From NCBI RefSeq assembly GCF_030160715.1, contig NZ_BSOW01000002.1, positions 372,001-436,000 on the forward strand: DNA of 64,000 nucleotides, given 5' to 3'. Made by a program: the position numbers and the translations under genes. Under the pieces are notes generated by a model. The model was given only the letters and a program-made list of their open reading frames with translations. It was not told the DNA's origin and did not search any database. Shown in pieces: positions 34,471 through 43,934 of the stretch (positions within the stretch are counted from its first letter, which is position 1; the number at the start of each line of letters is the position of its first letter). This DNA comes from Bradyrhizobium iriomotense. Lineage in GTDB: Bacteria; Pseudomonadota; Alphaproteobacteria; Rhizobiales; Xanthobacteraceae.

Positions 34471-37400
34471 GCTCTTCGTGAGCGCCGGGCAAGGTGAACT
34501 GGAATGCAGCGCCGCGAGGCGCGTTCGCTTCCGCCCATAGCCGACCCCCATGAGCATCGATGATGGACCGGCAGATGGACAGCCCCATGCCTGATCCACT
34601 GGGCTTAGTGGTGTAGAAGGCCTCAAAGACCCGATCGAGATGCGCCGGATCAATGCCCGGCCCGGAATCGCGCACGGCCACCAGGGCGCCTGCCTGGTCC
34701 TGCTCGGTGCTGATCAACAGCTGCCTTGCTCCCTCTTCAACCGAGCTCATTGCTTCAGCCGCGTTGAGGATCAGGTTCAACAAGACTTGTTGCAGCTGAA
34801 TGCGGTCGCCCAGAACTGGAAGCAATGCCGCCGCAAGCCTGGTTTGGACGGAGACACCATTCTGGTTGGTCACGCTTCGTGCCAATATGATCACTTCGTT
34901 GATTGCCGCGTTGAGATCAAAACGTTCTTTTCGCGGCGGTGCTTTCTTGATTTGCTCTCGGATGCGATCGATGATGTCCCCGGATCGATCTGCGTCCGCA
35001 ACGACGCAGGAAAGGGCCTCCCGGACCTCGCCAAGGTCTGGCGGCTGCATCCTCAGAAAATTCTGCGCCGCCCGGGCATTGTTGCGCGCGCTGGCGATCG
35101 GTTGCGCGATCTCGTGAGAGAGCGAGGCTGCCAGTTCTCCCATCACACTCACGCGGTTCATGTGCGCGAGATCCGACTGCATCTGCTGCAACCGCGCCAG
35201 CGCTTGTGTTCGATCCTCGATGTCAGTAGACGACCCGTACCATTTGACAATGTTGCCCAACTCATCGCGCAGCGGCACGCCTCGAAACAAAAACCGGCGA
35301 TATTCACCATCGAAGCGGCGAAGTCGGGCTTCGAGCTCGCCGGGCATGCCGGACTCCCGTATTGCAGTCCACTTCTGCAACATGCCCTTCTTGTCTTCCG
35401 GATGAAAGGCGCGAGGCCAGCCGGTTTCGGCCTGGTCCAATTTGAGGCCGGTGTAGTCGAGGGCCGGTTGATTGAGGAAGTCGGGAATCCCATCCGGGCT
35501 GGCGCGCCAGACCAATGCTGGAATTGTGTCGACGACCAGTCGGAAGCGATCTTCTGATTTCTTGATTTCGTCGAAGGCCTTTTGCAGCGCCTCATTTGCG
35601 AGGTGCTGCTCGGTAACATCGATATGCGTACTAACCACTTCGACTACCTCGCCATCCGTTCCGAGCAAGGGATGCCCGACGGAATGTACGTACTTGATCG
35701 CTCCGTCTGGAAGTGCAATGCGAAAATCAACTTCGCGGCCTGCTTTCTCTTGAACCGCCTGCTGCGCCAATTCGATGACCCGCTCTCTGTCCTCGGGAAC
35801 AATACGATCATAGAAGGGCTGGGGTGATCCTATGTCGTTCTTCGGATCGAATCCAAAAAGGCGGTATACTTCGGACGATAAATACACAAACTCTCGACGG
35901 CGCACATCCAAGGCCCAGCTGCTGGTATGACTCAAGCGTTGGGCTTCGGCCAAATAGGCTTCGCTGCGACGCAGCGCCTCCTCCGCGCGTTTGCGCTCGG
36001 TTAGATCGAGCACGAACGCCAGCCCCTCGTTGCCTCCGTCCTTGAACATCGTGGCGGCACCAACGAGCACGGGAACGCGGCTACCGTCTTTCCGGAAATA
36101 TTCCTTCTCGAAGGGCTGAGCGATTCCGGTCGAGATCATTTCTGCCCAAATACGCTCGTCGGCTTCGCGCCATTCCGGCGGAGTCAGGTCGGTCAAGCTG
36201 CGACCCAAGACGAGGTCCTCACGGCTATATCCCAGCATACGTAAAAACGCGTCATTGGCTTCAAGGATCCGACGTTCGCGATCAGCAATGATTATCCCGA
36301 TGATGTTGGCGTCAACCAAATGTCGGATTTTCCGTTCGCGATCTGCGAGATCATGATATAGCCGCGAGTTTTCAAGCGAGATGGCCGCTTGCGACGCAAG
36401 CACCTTCAGCAAGGCGACGCGGTCGGGCGTGAAAACGTTCGGCGTCAGATTGTTCTCGAGATAGAGAATCGCCGTGAGCTTTCCCTGATTGATCAATGGC
36501 AAGCTGAGAATAGAGCGGACATGCCCCTGAAGCAGATAGGGATCAGAAAATGCCTGCTGAGATGAAGCGTCGTCGAGAATCACCATTTCATGCGTCCGCA
36601 TTCCATAGCGAACCAACGACTCCGGCAACGCGGCTGTGCTGTAGAAGCCATCGCGCAGATGCACGGTGACATTCTCGCCGCTAGCGATCGCATCCGCCTG
36701 TATCTGCAGCTCATCACCTCGCGGGACAATCAGAAGGCCTCGTTCGGCGCCCGCGTGCTTAAGGGCTGCGCGCATGAGTTTGTCGATGAGCTTTTCCAGC
36801 ACCATCTCGCCAGAGAGCGCCTGCGAGACCTCGATCATCGTTGCGAGATCGAGATGTTCGACCGGTGCCTCGATCGTACCCATTGGACCCCGCGTGCGCT
36901 CGTCCTGCCTCAGCCGCGGATGGAACTCGTCGAGTTGCCGCACCTTTCCGTCGGCGCCCCATCGCAGATAGCCCCGCCGCGCGCTTCCCAGGTAGTGATG
37001 CGCGATCTCCTCGAGGCCGCGCGCTGCGTAGAAGCGGCCGGCCAGCTCGCAGGCGAGCGCCTCATTGTGGACAAAGCCGTTAGTGCGTGCCGATGCGATG
37101 GCGCGCTCGTATAGGTCCATGGCGTCGAGCGGACGCCCCTCGATCCGGGCAATCTCGGCAGCGAGCAGCGTTGCACGATCCTCGAAATTCTCTGGGCAAT
37201 TCACCGCCAACGCCCGAAGCTCTCGCTCGTGCGCGCCAAGTGCTTCTCGATGCCTGGCGTAGGGGTCGGGACCCACAGGTTCGCACTGTGCGGCGCGGCA
37301 CAGGCCAGCATAGAAATGGCATTCCGCCTTCTCAGCTGGGAAGAGCGCCAGCCCCGGCGAGGTCGCGTACCATTGCTCTGCCTTTTCGGCGGCCTCGATC

Positions 37401-40400
37401 GCCGAGACGTAGTCGCCGGCGAAGAGGCGCGCCTGGAGCTTGCGGATCCAGTAGAAGCATTCCAGAAAGACGCGAGCGGGTTGCCCCGTGCAGCGCTCTT
37501 CGAAAGAGCGCTCCGTGAATTCACCGTTGTCGAGGGAGCCAAACTTCGTGGTTTTACCGCGCAGGGTTCGGGCGAGCCCGATCGGCGCGGAAAGTCTGTC
37601 GAGGAAAAATCCGTACCTCTGTACGAACTCTAATGCGTCCTGGCCTTCCCGCTCGAATTGGTCGAGTGGATGGCCCAGGGCAAGAAGGATGCTGCTGAGA
37701 CCGCGGGACGCGAATGCGGCATAGGCAGGGTCGCCGTTCTCCTTCGCCATCTGGAAGGCGCGACGTGAGGGTTCGATGCCCTCCCTGAGTGGTCGTGTCC
37801 ACGGAACCACGATCGCAAAGGCCGTATAGGTCCGAGCCCCAAAGTACGTCAATCCGCGGCGTTCGAGCAGATCGCAAGCCACTCTTCCAAATCGATAGGC
37901 TTCATCATAGTGGCCAAAGCGGGGACCGGCGATCATCGCCGTTACTGCGTAGTTCAACAGTGATCCTTCACCGTTGCCGTGCTCCAGGCTGAGATTGACG
38001 GCCATGCAGGCGCTGAGTGCGAACAAGTTCGGGTCGGTGTACAGTGCCGGGAGAACCAGGCTGGTGAGCAAATCGAGCGTCGCGCGGGCCTGCGGATCCC
38101 GAATTAGCGGCAGGTCAAAAAGGTCCTCGATCGTGCGATCTCCGAGCAGGACCCAGATGCGCTCGTACTCGCGGCGCGCTTCCGCCTCGGTCGGATGCGC
38201 CGACCAATCGATGCCTACATGCCGCAAGCATTCCAGGGCAACCGCGACCACCCTCTCGGCCGCCCCAAGGATTACGTACAGATCCACGCGCCGCTGCGCC
38301 ACGATGCATCGTTGAACGTTGTCGACAGTGCGCGTTGCCAACGCCGCCAGCCGCTGCTCGGCGGCTTGCAGTGCCCCGGTACAGACTTCGCAGTCGGCGG
38401 CGTGCAGCTCCGACTCAAAGGCCAGTTCCTGCCGGCGTTGCCATGCGTCCTGGGGCAACAGCGTCGCACCGGCGGTGAGATAAGCCAGCGCGGAGGCATA
38501 CGCCGACGACGCCTTGGCGCGCTTGCCGGCGGCCAGGTTCAGCTCGGCGAGTTGCTCACGTTCCTCTGGTGACGTTATCAGCCGCGAGCCACGGTTGAGC
38601 TGGTTGACGATCTCGAAGATCGTCTCGTCGCGCCTTTCCGGCGGCGTCTGCGCCAAAAGCAGCCGGCCGATTGCCAAATGCCCCTCGGCGCGCGCGTTTT
38701 CCGGGATCAGGGCATAGGCGGCTTCCTGCACGCGGTCGTGAATGAATTTGTAGGAGCGATCAACGCCGTCGATCAATTGTTGACGCCGGGCCTCCCAGAG
38801 AGCCGCGTGCACCCCTTCCTCGGACGTCCCCACAATGATCGAAAGCATCGTAACGTCGGCGACATGACCAAGGCAAGCGAGATGCTGCAACGCTCCCTGC
38901 GTGCCGAGCGGCAGCCGCGTCAGCTTCGCGGCCAGGAGCTCCACGACGTTGTCGGTATATTGCTTGGCGTGGATGCCTTCGAGGTCCCAGGACCATCGCT
39001 CCCCCTCGTGATCGAATGCCAGGAGACCTTCGCCGGCGAGCGCGTGAAGAAATTGGATCACAAAGAAAGGATTCCCATCGGTCTTCGCGTGCACCAACCC
39101 CGCGAGCTGGGCGGCCAGCTCTGCGTCGCAGCGGAGCGAGTCCGCGACAAGTTCTTCCAGGTGTTCGGTTCTCAGCGAAGCAAGTTTGATATCCTGCACT
39201 CTTCCGGTTGCCCGAATCGTCTCCAGCTTACGCATGAGCGGATGTGCTGCGGTGACCTCGTTATCGCGGAAGGCGCCGACGAGGAGAAGATTGCGGAGAT
39301 CGGACCGGTTCAACAGGTCTTCCACGAGGTCAAGCGTCGCCGCGTCGAGCCATTGCAAGTCATCGAGGAAGAGCGCCAGGGGATGTTCAGGTCGGGCGAA
39401 GACACCGATGAACTGTCGAAACACGAGCTGGAAGCGCCGTTGCGCGTCTTGTGGCGGAAGCTCCGGGACCGGCGGTGGCTCTCCAACGATTAGCCTGACG
39501 TCAGGAACGAGATCCACAATCAGTCCTGCGTTCGGTCCCAGCGCTTCCCGCAATGCGTCGCGCCAAGGCGCAAGGTCGGCTTCGCTCTTGCCGAGCAGCG
39601 GCCGGACCAGGCTCTGAAAGGCTTGTGCCAGCGTCGCGTAGGGAATGTCGCGTTTGTACTGGTCGAACTTGCCGGAAGCGAAAAGGCCTCGCGGCGGTAC
39701 CAGCACCGGCTGCAGCTCGTTGACGACCGAGGATTTGCCCACGCCGGAATAGCCCGAAACCAGAACCAATTCCGGGGCGCCACCGTTGACGACGCGATCG
39801 AAGGAGGCGAGCAGGGTCTCAACCTCGCGCCGCCGCCCGTAGAGTTTCTCGGCGATCAGCAGCCGGTCGGGTGTATCGTGTTCGCCCAATGGAAAGTTTT
39901 GGATCCGGCCCTGCGCCTGCCATTCGACCAGGCAGCTGCGAAGATCGCTTTCGAGGCCGGCCGCCGTTTGATAGCGGTCTTCGGCCCTCTTCGCGAGCAG
40001 CTTCATGACGATCGCCGAGACGGTGCCAGGGATTTCTTTCAGCCGCTCGACCGGCGGCACGGGCTGCCTAGCGAGATGGCAATGTACCCATTCCATCGGC
40101 TCAGCAGCGGTGAACGGCAAAGCACCGGTGAGCATTTGGTAGAAAGTGACGCCGAGCGCGTACAGATCGCTCCGGGAATCGATTGACCGATTCATCCGCC
40201 CGGTCTGCTCGGGCGCCATGTAGGCAAGCGTGCCGGCGATCGTCTCGGGGGGGTGAGGCGACTGACGTTCGCGCGCGAAGCGCGAGGTGATCCCGAACCC
40301 GGTCAGCCGCACTTCGCCGGTTGCCTCGTTTAACAGGATGTTGGTTGGCTTGATATCTTTGTGAACGAGCCCGCGCTGGTGAAGCTTGCCCAGAGCCGAG

Positions 40401-40756
40401 GCAATCGTGCAGCCGAGGCGCAACAAGCGCCCCATATCCATGGGCACGCCGAGCAACCGCTCGAGCGGCTCGCCCGCATCATCGAGCACCAGCATGGTTC
40501 GACCGGCGTCGCGCACGAGGTCCAGCGGCCGCACAGCCCACGCCCTGTCGAGTTCGTCCTTCAGTTCGTATTCGTGCGTGAGCCGATCGAGACATGATCG
40601 CGACGGGTGGTCAGCAGCAGGAGCAACAAGCAGCACTGCGCGCCGCTTGCCCTCATCGTCCAGTCGCCAGCCGCGGTGAAAGACGCGTTCGCTGTCTCTC
40701 CACAGGACCTGAGGGTCACCGTCCGAGTACGCCAGGTTCGACGAATGCGGCACCAT
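34445..40756 (-). CDS. Giant Ser/Thr kinase - AAA ATPase - GAF - PAS - histidine kinase
   Basis: About 2103 residues. (1) Protein kinase domain (about 15-270) with HKDIKPTNILL and TGFGITSR: the DFG Asp reads Gly, and HRD reads HKD. (2) AAA-type STAND ATPase with Walker A GYSGVGKSS (about 335) and LFLDDLQWLD, followed by a long helical TPR-like region. (3) GAF domain (about 1300-1470). (4) Three PAS domains (about 1470-1845). (5) Histidine kinase: H-box SLSHEIAQPIASARNN (about 1877), then N and G boxes with LILNAAEAM and DSGPGI...GSGMGLSI. No membrane helix is visible, so it is a cytoplasmic sensor. GGAGG precedes ATG 40759/40756. Confidence 0.93.
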   Translation of the reverse strand: MVPHSSNLAYSDGDPQVLWRDSERVFHRGWRLDDEGKRRAVLLVAPAADHPSRSCLDRLTHEYELKDELDRAWAVRPLDLVRDAGRTMLVLDDAGEPLERLLGVPMDMGRLLRLGCTIASALGKLHQRGLVHKDIKPTNILLNEATGEVRLTGFGITSRFARERQSPHPPETIAGTLAYMAPEQTGRMNRSIDSRSDLYALGVTFYQMLTGALPFTAAEPMEWVHCHLARQPVPPVERLKEIPGTVSAIVMKLLAKRAEDRYQTAAGLESDLRSCLVEWQAQGRIQNFPLGEHDTPDRLLIAEKLYGRRREVETLLASFDRVVNGGAPELVLVSGYSGVGKSSVVNELQPVLVPPRGLFASGKFDQYKRDIPYATLAQAFQSLVRPLLGKSEADLAPWRDALREALGPNAGLIVDLVPDVRLIVGEPPPVPELPPQDAQRRFQLVFRQFIGVFARPEHPLALFLDDLQWLDAATLDLVEDLLNRSDLRNLLLVGAFRDNEVTAAHPLMRKLETIRATGRVQDIKLASLRTEHLEELVADSLRCDAELAAQLAGLVHAKTDGNPFFVIQFLHALAGEGLLAFDHEGERWSWDLEGIHAKQYTDNVVELLAAKLTRLPLGTQGALQHLACLGHVADVTMLSIIVGTSEEGVHAALWEARRQQLIDGVDRSYKFIHDRVQEAAYALIPENARAEGHLAIGRLLLAQTPPERRDETIFEIVNQLNRGSRLITSPEEREQLAELNLAAGKRAKASSAYASALAYLTAGATLLPQDAWQRRQELAFESELHAADCEVCTGALQAAEQRLAALATRTVDNVQRCIVAQRRVDLYVILGAAERVVAVALECLRHVGIDWSAHPTEAEARREYERIWVLLGDRTIEDLFDLPLIRDPQARATLDLLTSLVLPALYTDPNLFALSACMAVNLSLEHGNGEGSLLNYAVTAMIAGPRFGHYDEAYRFGRVACDLLERRGLTYFGARTYTAFAIVVPWTRPLREGIEPSRRAFQMAKENGDPAYAAFASRGLSSILLALGHPLDQFEREGQDALEFVQRYGFFLDRLSAPIGLARTLRGKTTKFGSLDNGEFTERSFEERCTGQPARVFLECFYWIRKLQARLFAGDYVSAIEAAEKAEQWYATSPGLALFPAEKAECHFYAGLCRAAQCEPVGPDPYARHREALGAHERELRALAVNCPENFEDRATLLAAEIARIEGRPLDAMDLYERAIASARTNGFVHNEALACELAGRFYAARGLEEIAHHYLGSARRGYLRWGADGKVRQLDEFHPRLRQDERTRGPMGTIEAPVEHLDLATMIEVSQALSGEMVLEKLIDKLMRAALKHAGAERGLLIVPRGDELQIQADAIASGENVTVHLRDGFYSTAALPESLVRYGMRTHEMVILDDASSQQAFSDPYLLQGHVRSILSLPLINQGKLTAILYLENNLTPNVFTPDRVALLKVLASQAAISLENSRLYHDLADRERKIRHLVDANIIGIIIADRERRILEANDAFLRMLGYSREDLVLGRSLTDLTPPEWREADERIWAEMISTGIAQPFEKEYFRKDGSRVPVLVGAATMFKDGGNEGLAFVLDLTERKRAEEALRRSEAYLAEAQRLSHTSSWALDVRRREFVYLSSEVYRLFGFDPKNDIGSPQPFYDRIVPEDRERVIELAQQAVQEKAGREVDFRIALPDGAIKYVHSVGHPLLGTDGEVVEVVSTHIDVTEQHLANEALQKAFDEIKKSEDRFRLVVDTIPALVWRASPDGIPDFLNQPALDYTGLKLDQAETGWPRAFHPEDKKGMLQKWTAIRESGMPGELEARLRRFDGEYRRFLFRGVPLRDELGNIVKWYGSSTDIEDRTQALARLQQMQSDLAHMNRVSVMGELAASLSHEIAQPIASARNNARAAQNFLRMQPPDLGEVREALSCVVADADRSGDIIDRIREQIKKAPPRKERFDLNAAINEVIILARSVTNQNGVSVQTRLAAALLPVLGDRIQLQQVLLNLILNAAEAMSSVEEGARQLLISTEQDQAGALVAVRDSGPGIDPAHLDRVFEAFYTTKPSGSGMGLSICRSIIDAHGGRLWAEANAPRGAAFQFTLPGAHEELTIPSRPN

Positions 40757-41046
40757 CATCAGCCTCCGGCATCCGTGCTCCGAGTTAAGGTCGGTCAACC
40801 AAGTTTTAGGTGCGCCATGGGCCCGGCCTCTCTCTCGGGCCCGCAGAAATCGTACCGCATTGCCTGAGAAATTCCAGCCGCCCGTTCGTTTTGTCTGATC
40901 CGAAATGCGTGGAACCCCGCCGCCTGCTTAGCAGCGATTTGGCACGATTTGCCGGGCTTTACTCGCGATGGCGGCCGATGTGGGTCAGATAGGGACGAGC
41001 GAAGGCCACGTGAGAGAAGACAACTGCGACAGCCGAAGGAAAGACC
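40757..41046. other. Divergent intergenic region of the kinase and catabolic operon
   Basis: About 290 bases with no gene. TTTGGCACGATTTGCCGGG at about 40938-40957 resembles TTTGCCGGGATTTGGCACCG upstream of cydA (about 49778-49800), each followed by TTTACTC. The GG-GC spacing does not fit a sigma-54 promoter. A shared regulator site is possible but unproven. Confidence 0.3.
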
Positions 41047-41961
41047 ATGACGACAATCGAAGCCACCAAATCGAAGACCTCATCCGGCACCACCCGTTCC
41101 GGCCGACTGTTCGTTCTCGAACTGAGCGGAGACCGCATTCACTCGATGAATCCCGATGGTTCCGACCGCAAGATCATCGTCAAGGATGGCCGCCTCCCGG
41201 ATGGCATCGTCGTGGATGTCGAGGCTGGTCACATCTATTGGACCAACATGGGCGTTCCCCCTCTCAACGACGGCTCCATCGAGCGCGCCGACCTCGACGG
41301 TGGGAACCGCAAGGTCATCGTCCCTCAGGGCGTCATCCACACGCCGAAGCAGATGCACCTCGATAAGGAGAACGGCAAGCTCTATTGGTGCGACCGCGAG
41401 GGCATGCGCGTGATGCGCGCCAATCTCGACGGCTCGCAGGTCGAGACGCTGGTCCAAACCGGCCACGGCGACAACGATGCGCGCGATCAAAACCTGTGGT
41501 GCGTCGGGATCACCATCGATCCGAAGTTCAAGAAAATCTACTGGACGCAGAAGGGCCCCGACAATGGCGAGCAGGGCCGCATCTTCCGCGCCAACATCGA
41601 GATCCCGAAGGGCGAGACCCCGACGAACCGTTCCGACATCGAGGTGCTGTTCGATCGTCTGCCGGAGCCGATCGACCTCGAACTCGATGTGGCGAACCGT
41701 GTCCTCTACTGGACCGATCGCGGCGATCCGCCGCGCGGCAACACCGTCAATCGCGCGCCCGTCGACACAAAGGCCGATCCGGAGATTGTTGTCACGCATT
41801 TGATGGAAGGCATCGGCATCGCCCTCGACGTGCCCGGCAACCGGATGTTCGTCACCGACTTCGCCGGCTCGGTCTATTCCGCCGACCTCGATGGCAAGAA
41901 CGTGCGCAACTTCCTCTACGCCCAGGGCAACCTCACCGGCATCGCCTACGCCGAAGTCTGA
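41047..41961 (+). CDS. YWTD-type beta-propeller protein
   Basis: 304 residues with repeated strands of the LDL-receptor class-B kind: HIYWTNMG, KLYWCDREG, KIYWTQKG, VLYWTDRG, each followed by a turn with I.RA.LDG or similar. Six such blades would close one propeller. No signal peptide is visible, so it is probably cytoplasmic. First gene of a plus-strand operon with acyl-CoA enzymes, 25 bases before the dehydrogenase. It could be a lactonase- or hydrolase-like enzyme or a binding protein; catalytic residues cannot be named. Confidence 0.82.
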   Translation: MTTIEATKSKTSSGTTRSGRLFVLELSGDRIHSMNPDGSDRKIIVKDGRLPDGIVVDVEAGHIYWTNMGVPPLNDGSIERADLDGGNRKVIVPQGVIHTPKQMHLDKENGKLYWCDREGMRVMRANLDGSQVETLVQTGHGDNDARDQNLWCVGITIDPKFKKIYWTQKGPDNGEQGRIFRANIEIPKGETPTNRSDIEVLFDRLPEPIDLELDVANRVLYWTDRGDPPRGNTVNRAPVDTKADPEIVVTHLMEGIGIALDVPGNRMFVTDFAGSVYSADLDGKNVRNFLYAQGNLTGIAYAEV

Positions 41962-41986
41962 AAAAGCCGAACAGGAGAATCAAACC

Positions 41987-42964
41987 ATGTCGAATACCAA
42001 ACCCATTCGCCGCATCGCCATCATCGGCACCGGCGTGATCGGCGCGAGCTGGGCCTCGCTGTTCCTCGCCAAAGGATTGCAGGTTATCGCAACCGACCCC
42101 GCGCCGAACGCGGAGGCCTCGCTTCGCAAGTTCGTGGACACGGCCTGGCCAGCTCTCAAGCGGCTGGGCCTGTCGGCGGGAGCATCGCAGTCGAACCTCA
42201 AGTTCACGGCAGATCTCACACAGGCGGTCGCTGGCGTCGACCTCGTTCAGGAGAACGGCCCCGAGCGGATTGATTTCAAGCAGAAGCTCTATGGGCAGCT
42301 CGACGAGCTACTGGCTCCCGAAGTGATCATTGCATCGAGCTCGTCGGGGCTCACCATGAGCGAGATCCAGAAAGGCGCCGCGGCGCACCCCGAGCGCTGC
42401 GTCATCGGTCATCCGTTCAATCCGCCGCACCTGATCCCGCTGACCGAGATCGTCGGCGGAGCCAAGACCTCGGAAGCGACAATCCAGCGCGTGGAGGAAT
42501 TCTACACGTCCATCGGGCAAAAGACGGTGCGCGTCAAGAAGGAGCTGCCCGGCCACGTCGCCAACCGGCTGCAGTCCGCAGTGGCTCGCGAGGTCTACTA
42601 TCTTGTCGCCGAGGGCGTGGTGAGCGCCGCCGACGTCGACACCGCCCTCTCCTGGGGCCCGGGCCTGCGCTGGGGAATCATGGGCAACTTGATGCTCAAT
42701 CACCTCGGCGGCGGCCCGGGTGGCATCGAGCACTTCTTCCATCAGTTCTCGGGGCCGATGACGGCCTGGTGGAAGACGCTCGGCTCGCCGGTGCTGACGC
42801 CGGACGTGCAGCAGAAGCTGATCGACAGCGTCCACGCGGAAGTCGGATCGCGCACCATTGCGGAGCTGGAGGCGGAGCGCGACGAAGTCCTTCTCGGCCT
42901 GCTCGAACTGCGCAAGAAGGCCGCCAAGTCGACCCAGACGAAATCGATCGAGCCAGTTGCGTAA
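41987..42964 (+). CDS. 3-hydroxyacyl-CoA dehydrogenase family (carnitine-dehydrogenase-like)
   Basis: 325-residue NAD-dependent dehydrogenase. Rossmann loop GTGVIGASWAS at the N-terminus, ENGPERIDFKQKLYGQLDEL, SSSSGLTMSEIQ, the catalytic His in VIGHPFNPPHLIPLTEIVGG, and a C-terminal helical domain (GPGLRWGIMGNLMLNHLGG). The HPFNPPHLIPL form and GPGLRW are those of the L-carnitine dehydrogenase/lambda-crystallin subgroup rather than fatty-acid FadB. AGGAGA lies before ATG 41987. The operon supports oxidation of a hydroxyacyl compound; the true substrate is unknown. A remnant of a close relative lies at 20234-20456. Confidence 0.87.
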   Translation: MSNTKPIRRIAIIGTGVIGASWASLFLAKGLQVIATDPAPNAEASLRKFVDTAWPALKRLGLSAGASQSNLKFTADLTQAVAGVDLVQENGPERIDFKQKLYGQLDELLAPEVIIASSSSGLTMSEIQKGAAAHPERCVIGHPFNPPHLIPLTEIVGGAKTSEATIQRVEEFYTSIGQKTVRVKKELPGHVANRLQSAVAREVYYLVAEGVVSAADVDTALSWGPGLRWGIMGNLMLNHLGGGPGGIEHFFHQFSGPMTAWWKTLGSPVLTPDVQQKLIDSVHAEVGSRTIAELEAERDEVLLGLLELRKKAAKSTQTKSIEPVA

Positions 42965-43053
42965 GCCCAAGCGGGTTCTGCGCATTCATCTGAGAACCGA
43001 AAAGCGCGCCGGTGCGCATTGCGCCGGCTCGCAACCTGAGAAGAGAGATCAAC

Positions 43054-43905
43054 ATGTCATCGACAACAACGACGCTCGACTCTCCGCCCGCAGCAGTGCC
43101 TGCCGATCCTTCGGCGGCGACACTGACGCTCGCAAACGTCCTGTACGAAAAGCGCGGCGCGGTCGCCTATGTGACCATCAACCGGCCCAAGGTGCTCAAC
43201 GCCCTGAACACGCCGACATGGAAGGATCTGCGCACGGCCTTCGAGCATGCGCGGGACGACGACGCCGTGCGCGGCGTCATCCTCACCGGCGCAGGTGACA
43301 AGGCATTCGTCGCCGGCGCCGACATCAGCGAGCTCGCGCATGCGAGTGCGATCGATGCCGAACGGTCCAGCAGCTCCGGGCAGGAGGTGCTCGATCTCGT
43401 CGAGAATCTCGGCAAGCCGGTGATCGCGGCGATCAATGGCTTTGCACTCGGCGGCGGCTGCGAGACGGCAATGGCCTGCTCCATCCGCATCGCTGTCGAG
43501 CACGCGAAGTTCGGCCAGCCCGAGGTCAAGCTGGGATTGCTTCCCGGGGGCGGCGGCACGCAACGCCTGCCGCGCCTAGTCGGAAAGGGCCGCGCGCTCC
43601 AGCTCATTCTGTCCGGCGAGATCATCAGCGCGCAAGAGGCCTGGCGCATCGGGCTCGTCAACGAAGTCGTCCAGGCAACCGATCTCATCCCGCGTGCGGA
43701 AGCCATCCTGAAGATGATCGCTTCGAACGCTCCCATCGCTGTCAAGCTTTCGCTCGAGGCCGTGAACAAGGGATTGGACACGAGCCAGAGCGAGGGCTTC
43801 GCACTGGAAGCCTCCTACTTCGGGCTGTGCGCCGGGACGGAAGACAAGAAGGAAGGGACGTCTGCCTTCCTCGAGAAGCGCGCCCCCAAGTTCCTGGGGC
43901 GGTGA
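43054..43905 (+). CDS. Enoyl-CoA hydratase/crotonase family
   Basis: 283 residues with the crotonase fold: oxyanion-hole strands FVAGADISELA and GFALGGGCETAMAC, catalytic Glu in FGQPEVKLGLLPGGGGTQRL. The second acidic residue of classical hydratases aligns with Gln here (ALQLILSG), which also occurs in other hydratases. The first 25 residues are a loose N-terminal extension. ATG 43054 follows GAGAAGAGAG. It lies in the operon between the dehydrogenase and the CoA-transferase, where it would hydrate an enoyl-CoA ester. Confidence 0.88.
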   Translation: MSSTTTTLDSPPAAVPADPSAATLTLANVLYEKRGAVAYVTINRPKVLNALNTPTWKDLRTAFEHARDDDAVRGVILTGAGDKAFVAGADISELAHASAIDAERSSSSGQEVLDLVENLGKPVIAAINGFALGGGCETAMACSIRIAVEHAKFGQPEVKLGLLPGGGGTQRLPRLVGKGRALQLILSGEIISAQEAWRIGLVNEVVQATDLIPRAEAILKMIASNAPIAVKLSLEAVNKGLDTSQSEGFALEASYFGLCAGTEDKKEGTSAFLEKRAPKFLGR

Positions 43906-43934
43906 AGCCAACGCGACGATTTAGGAGAGACCCA

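Noticed and set aside
40930-40960. Possible sigma-54 promoter (TTGGCACGATTTGCC) before the propeller operon
   Set aside because: The distance between GG and GC elements is 10 instead of 12 bases, so it does not fit the -24/-12 consensus.
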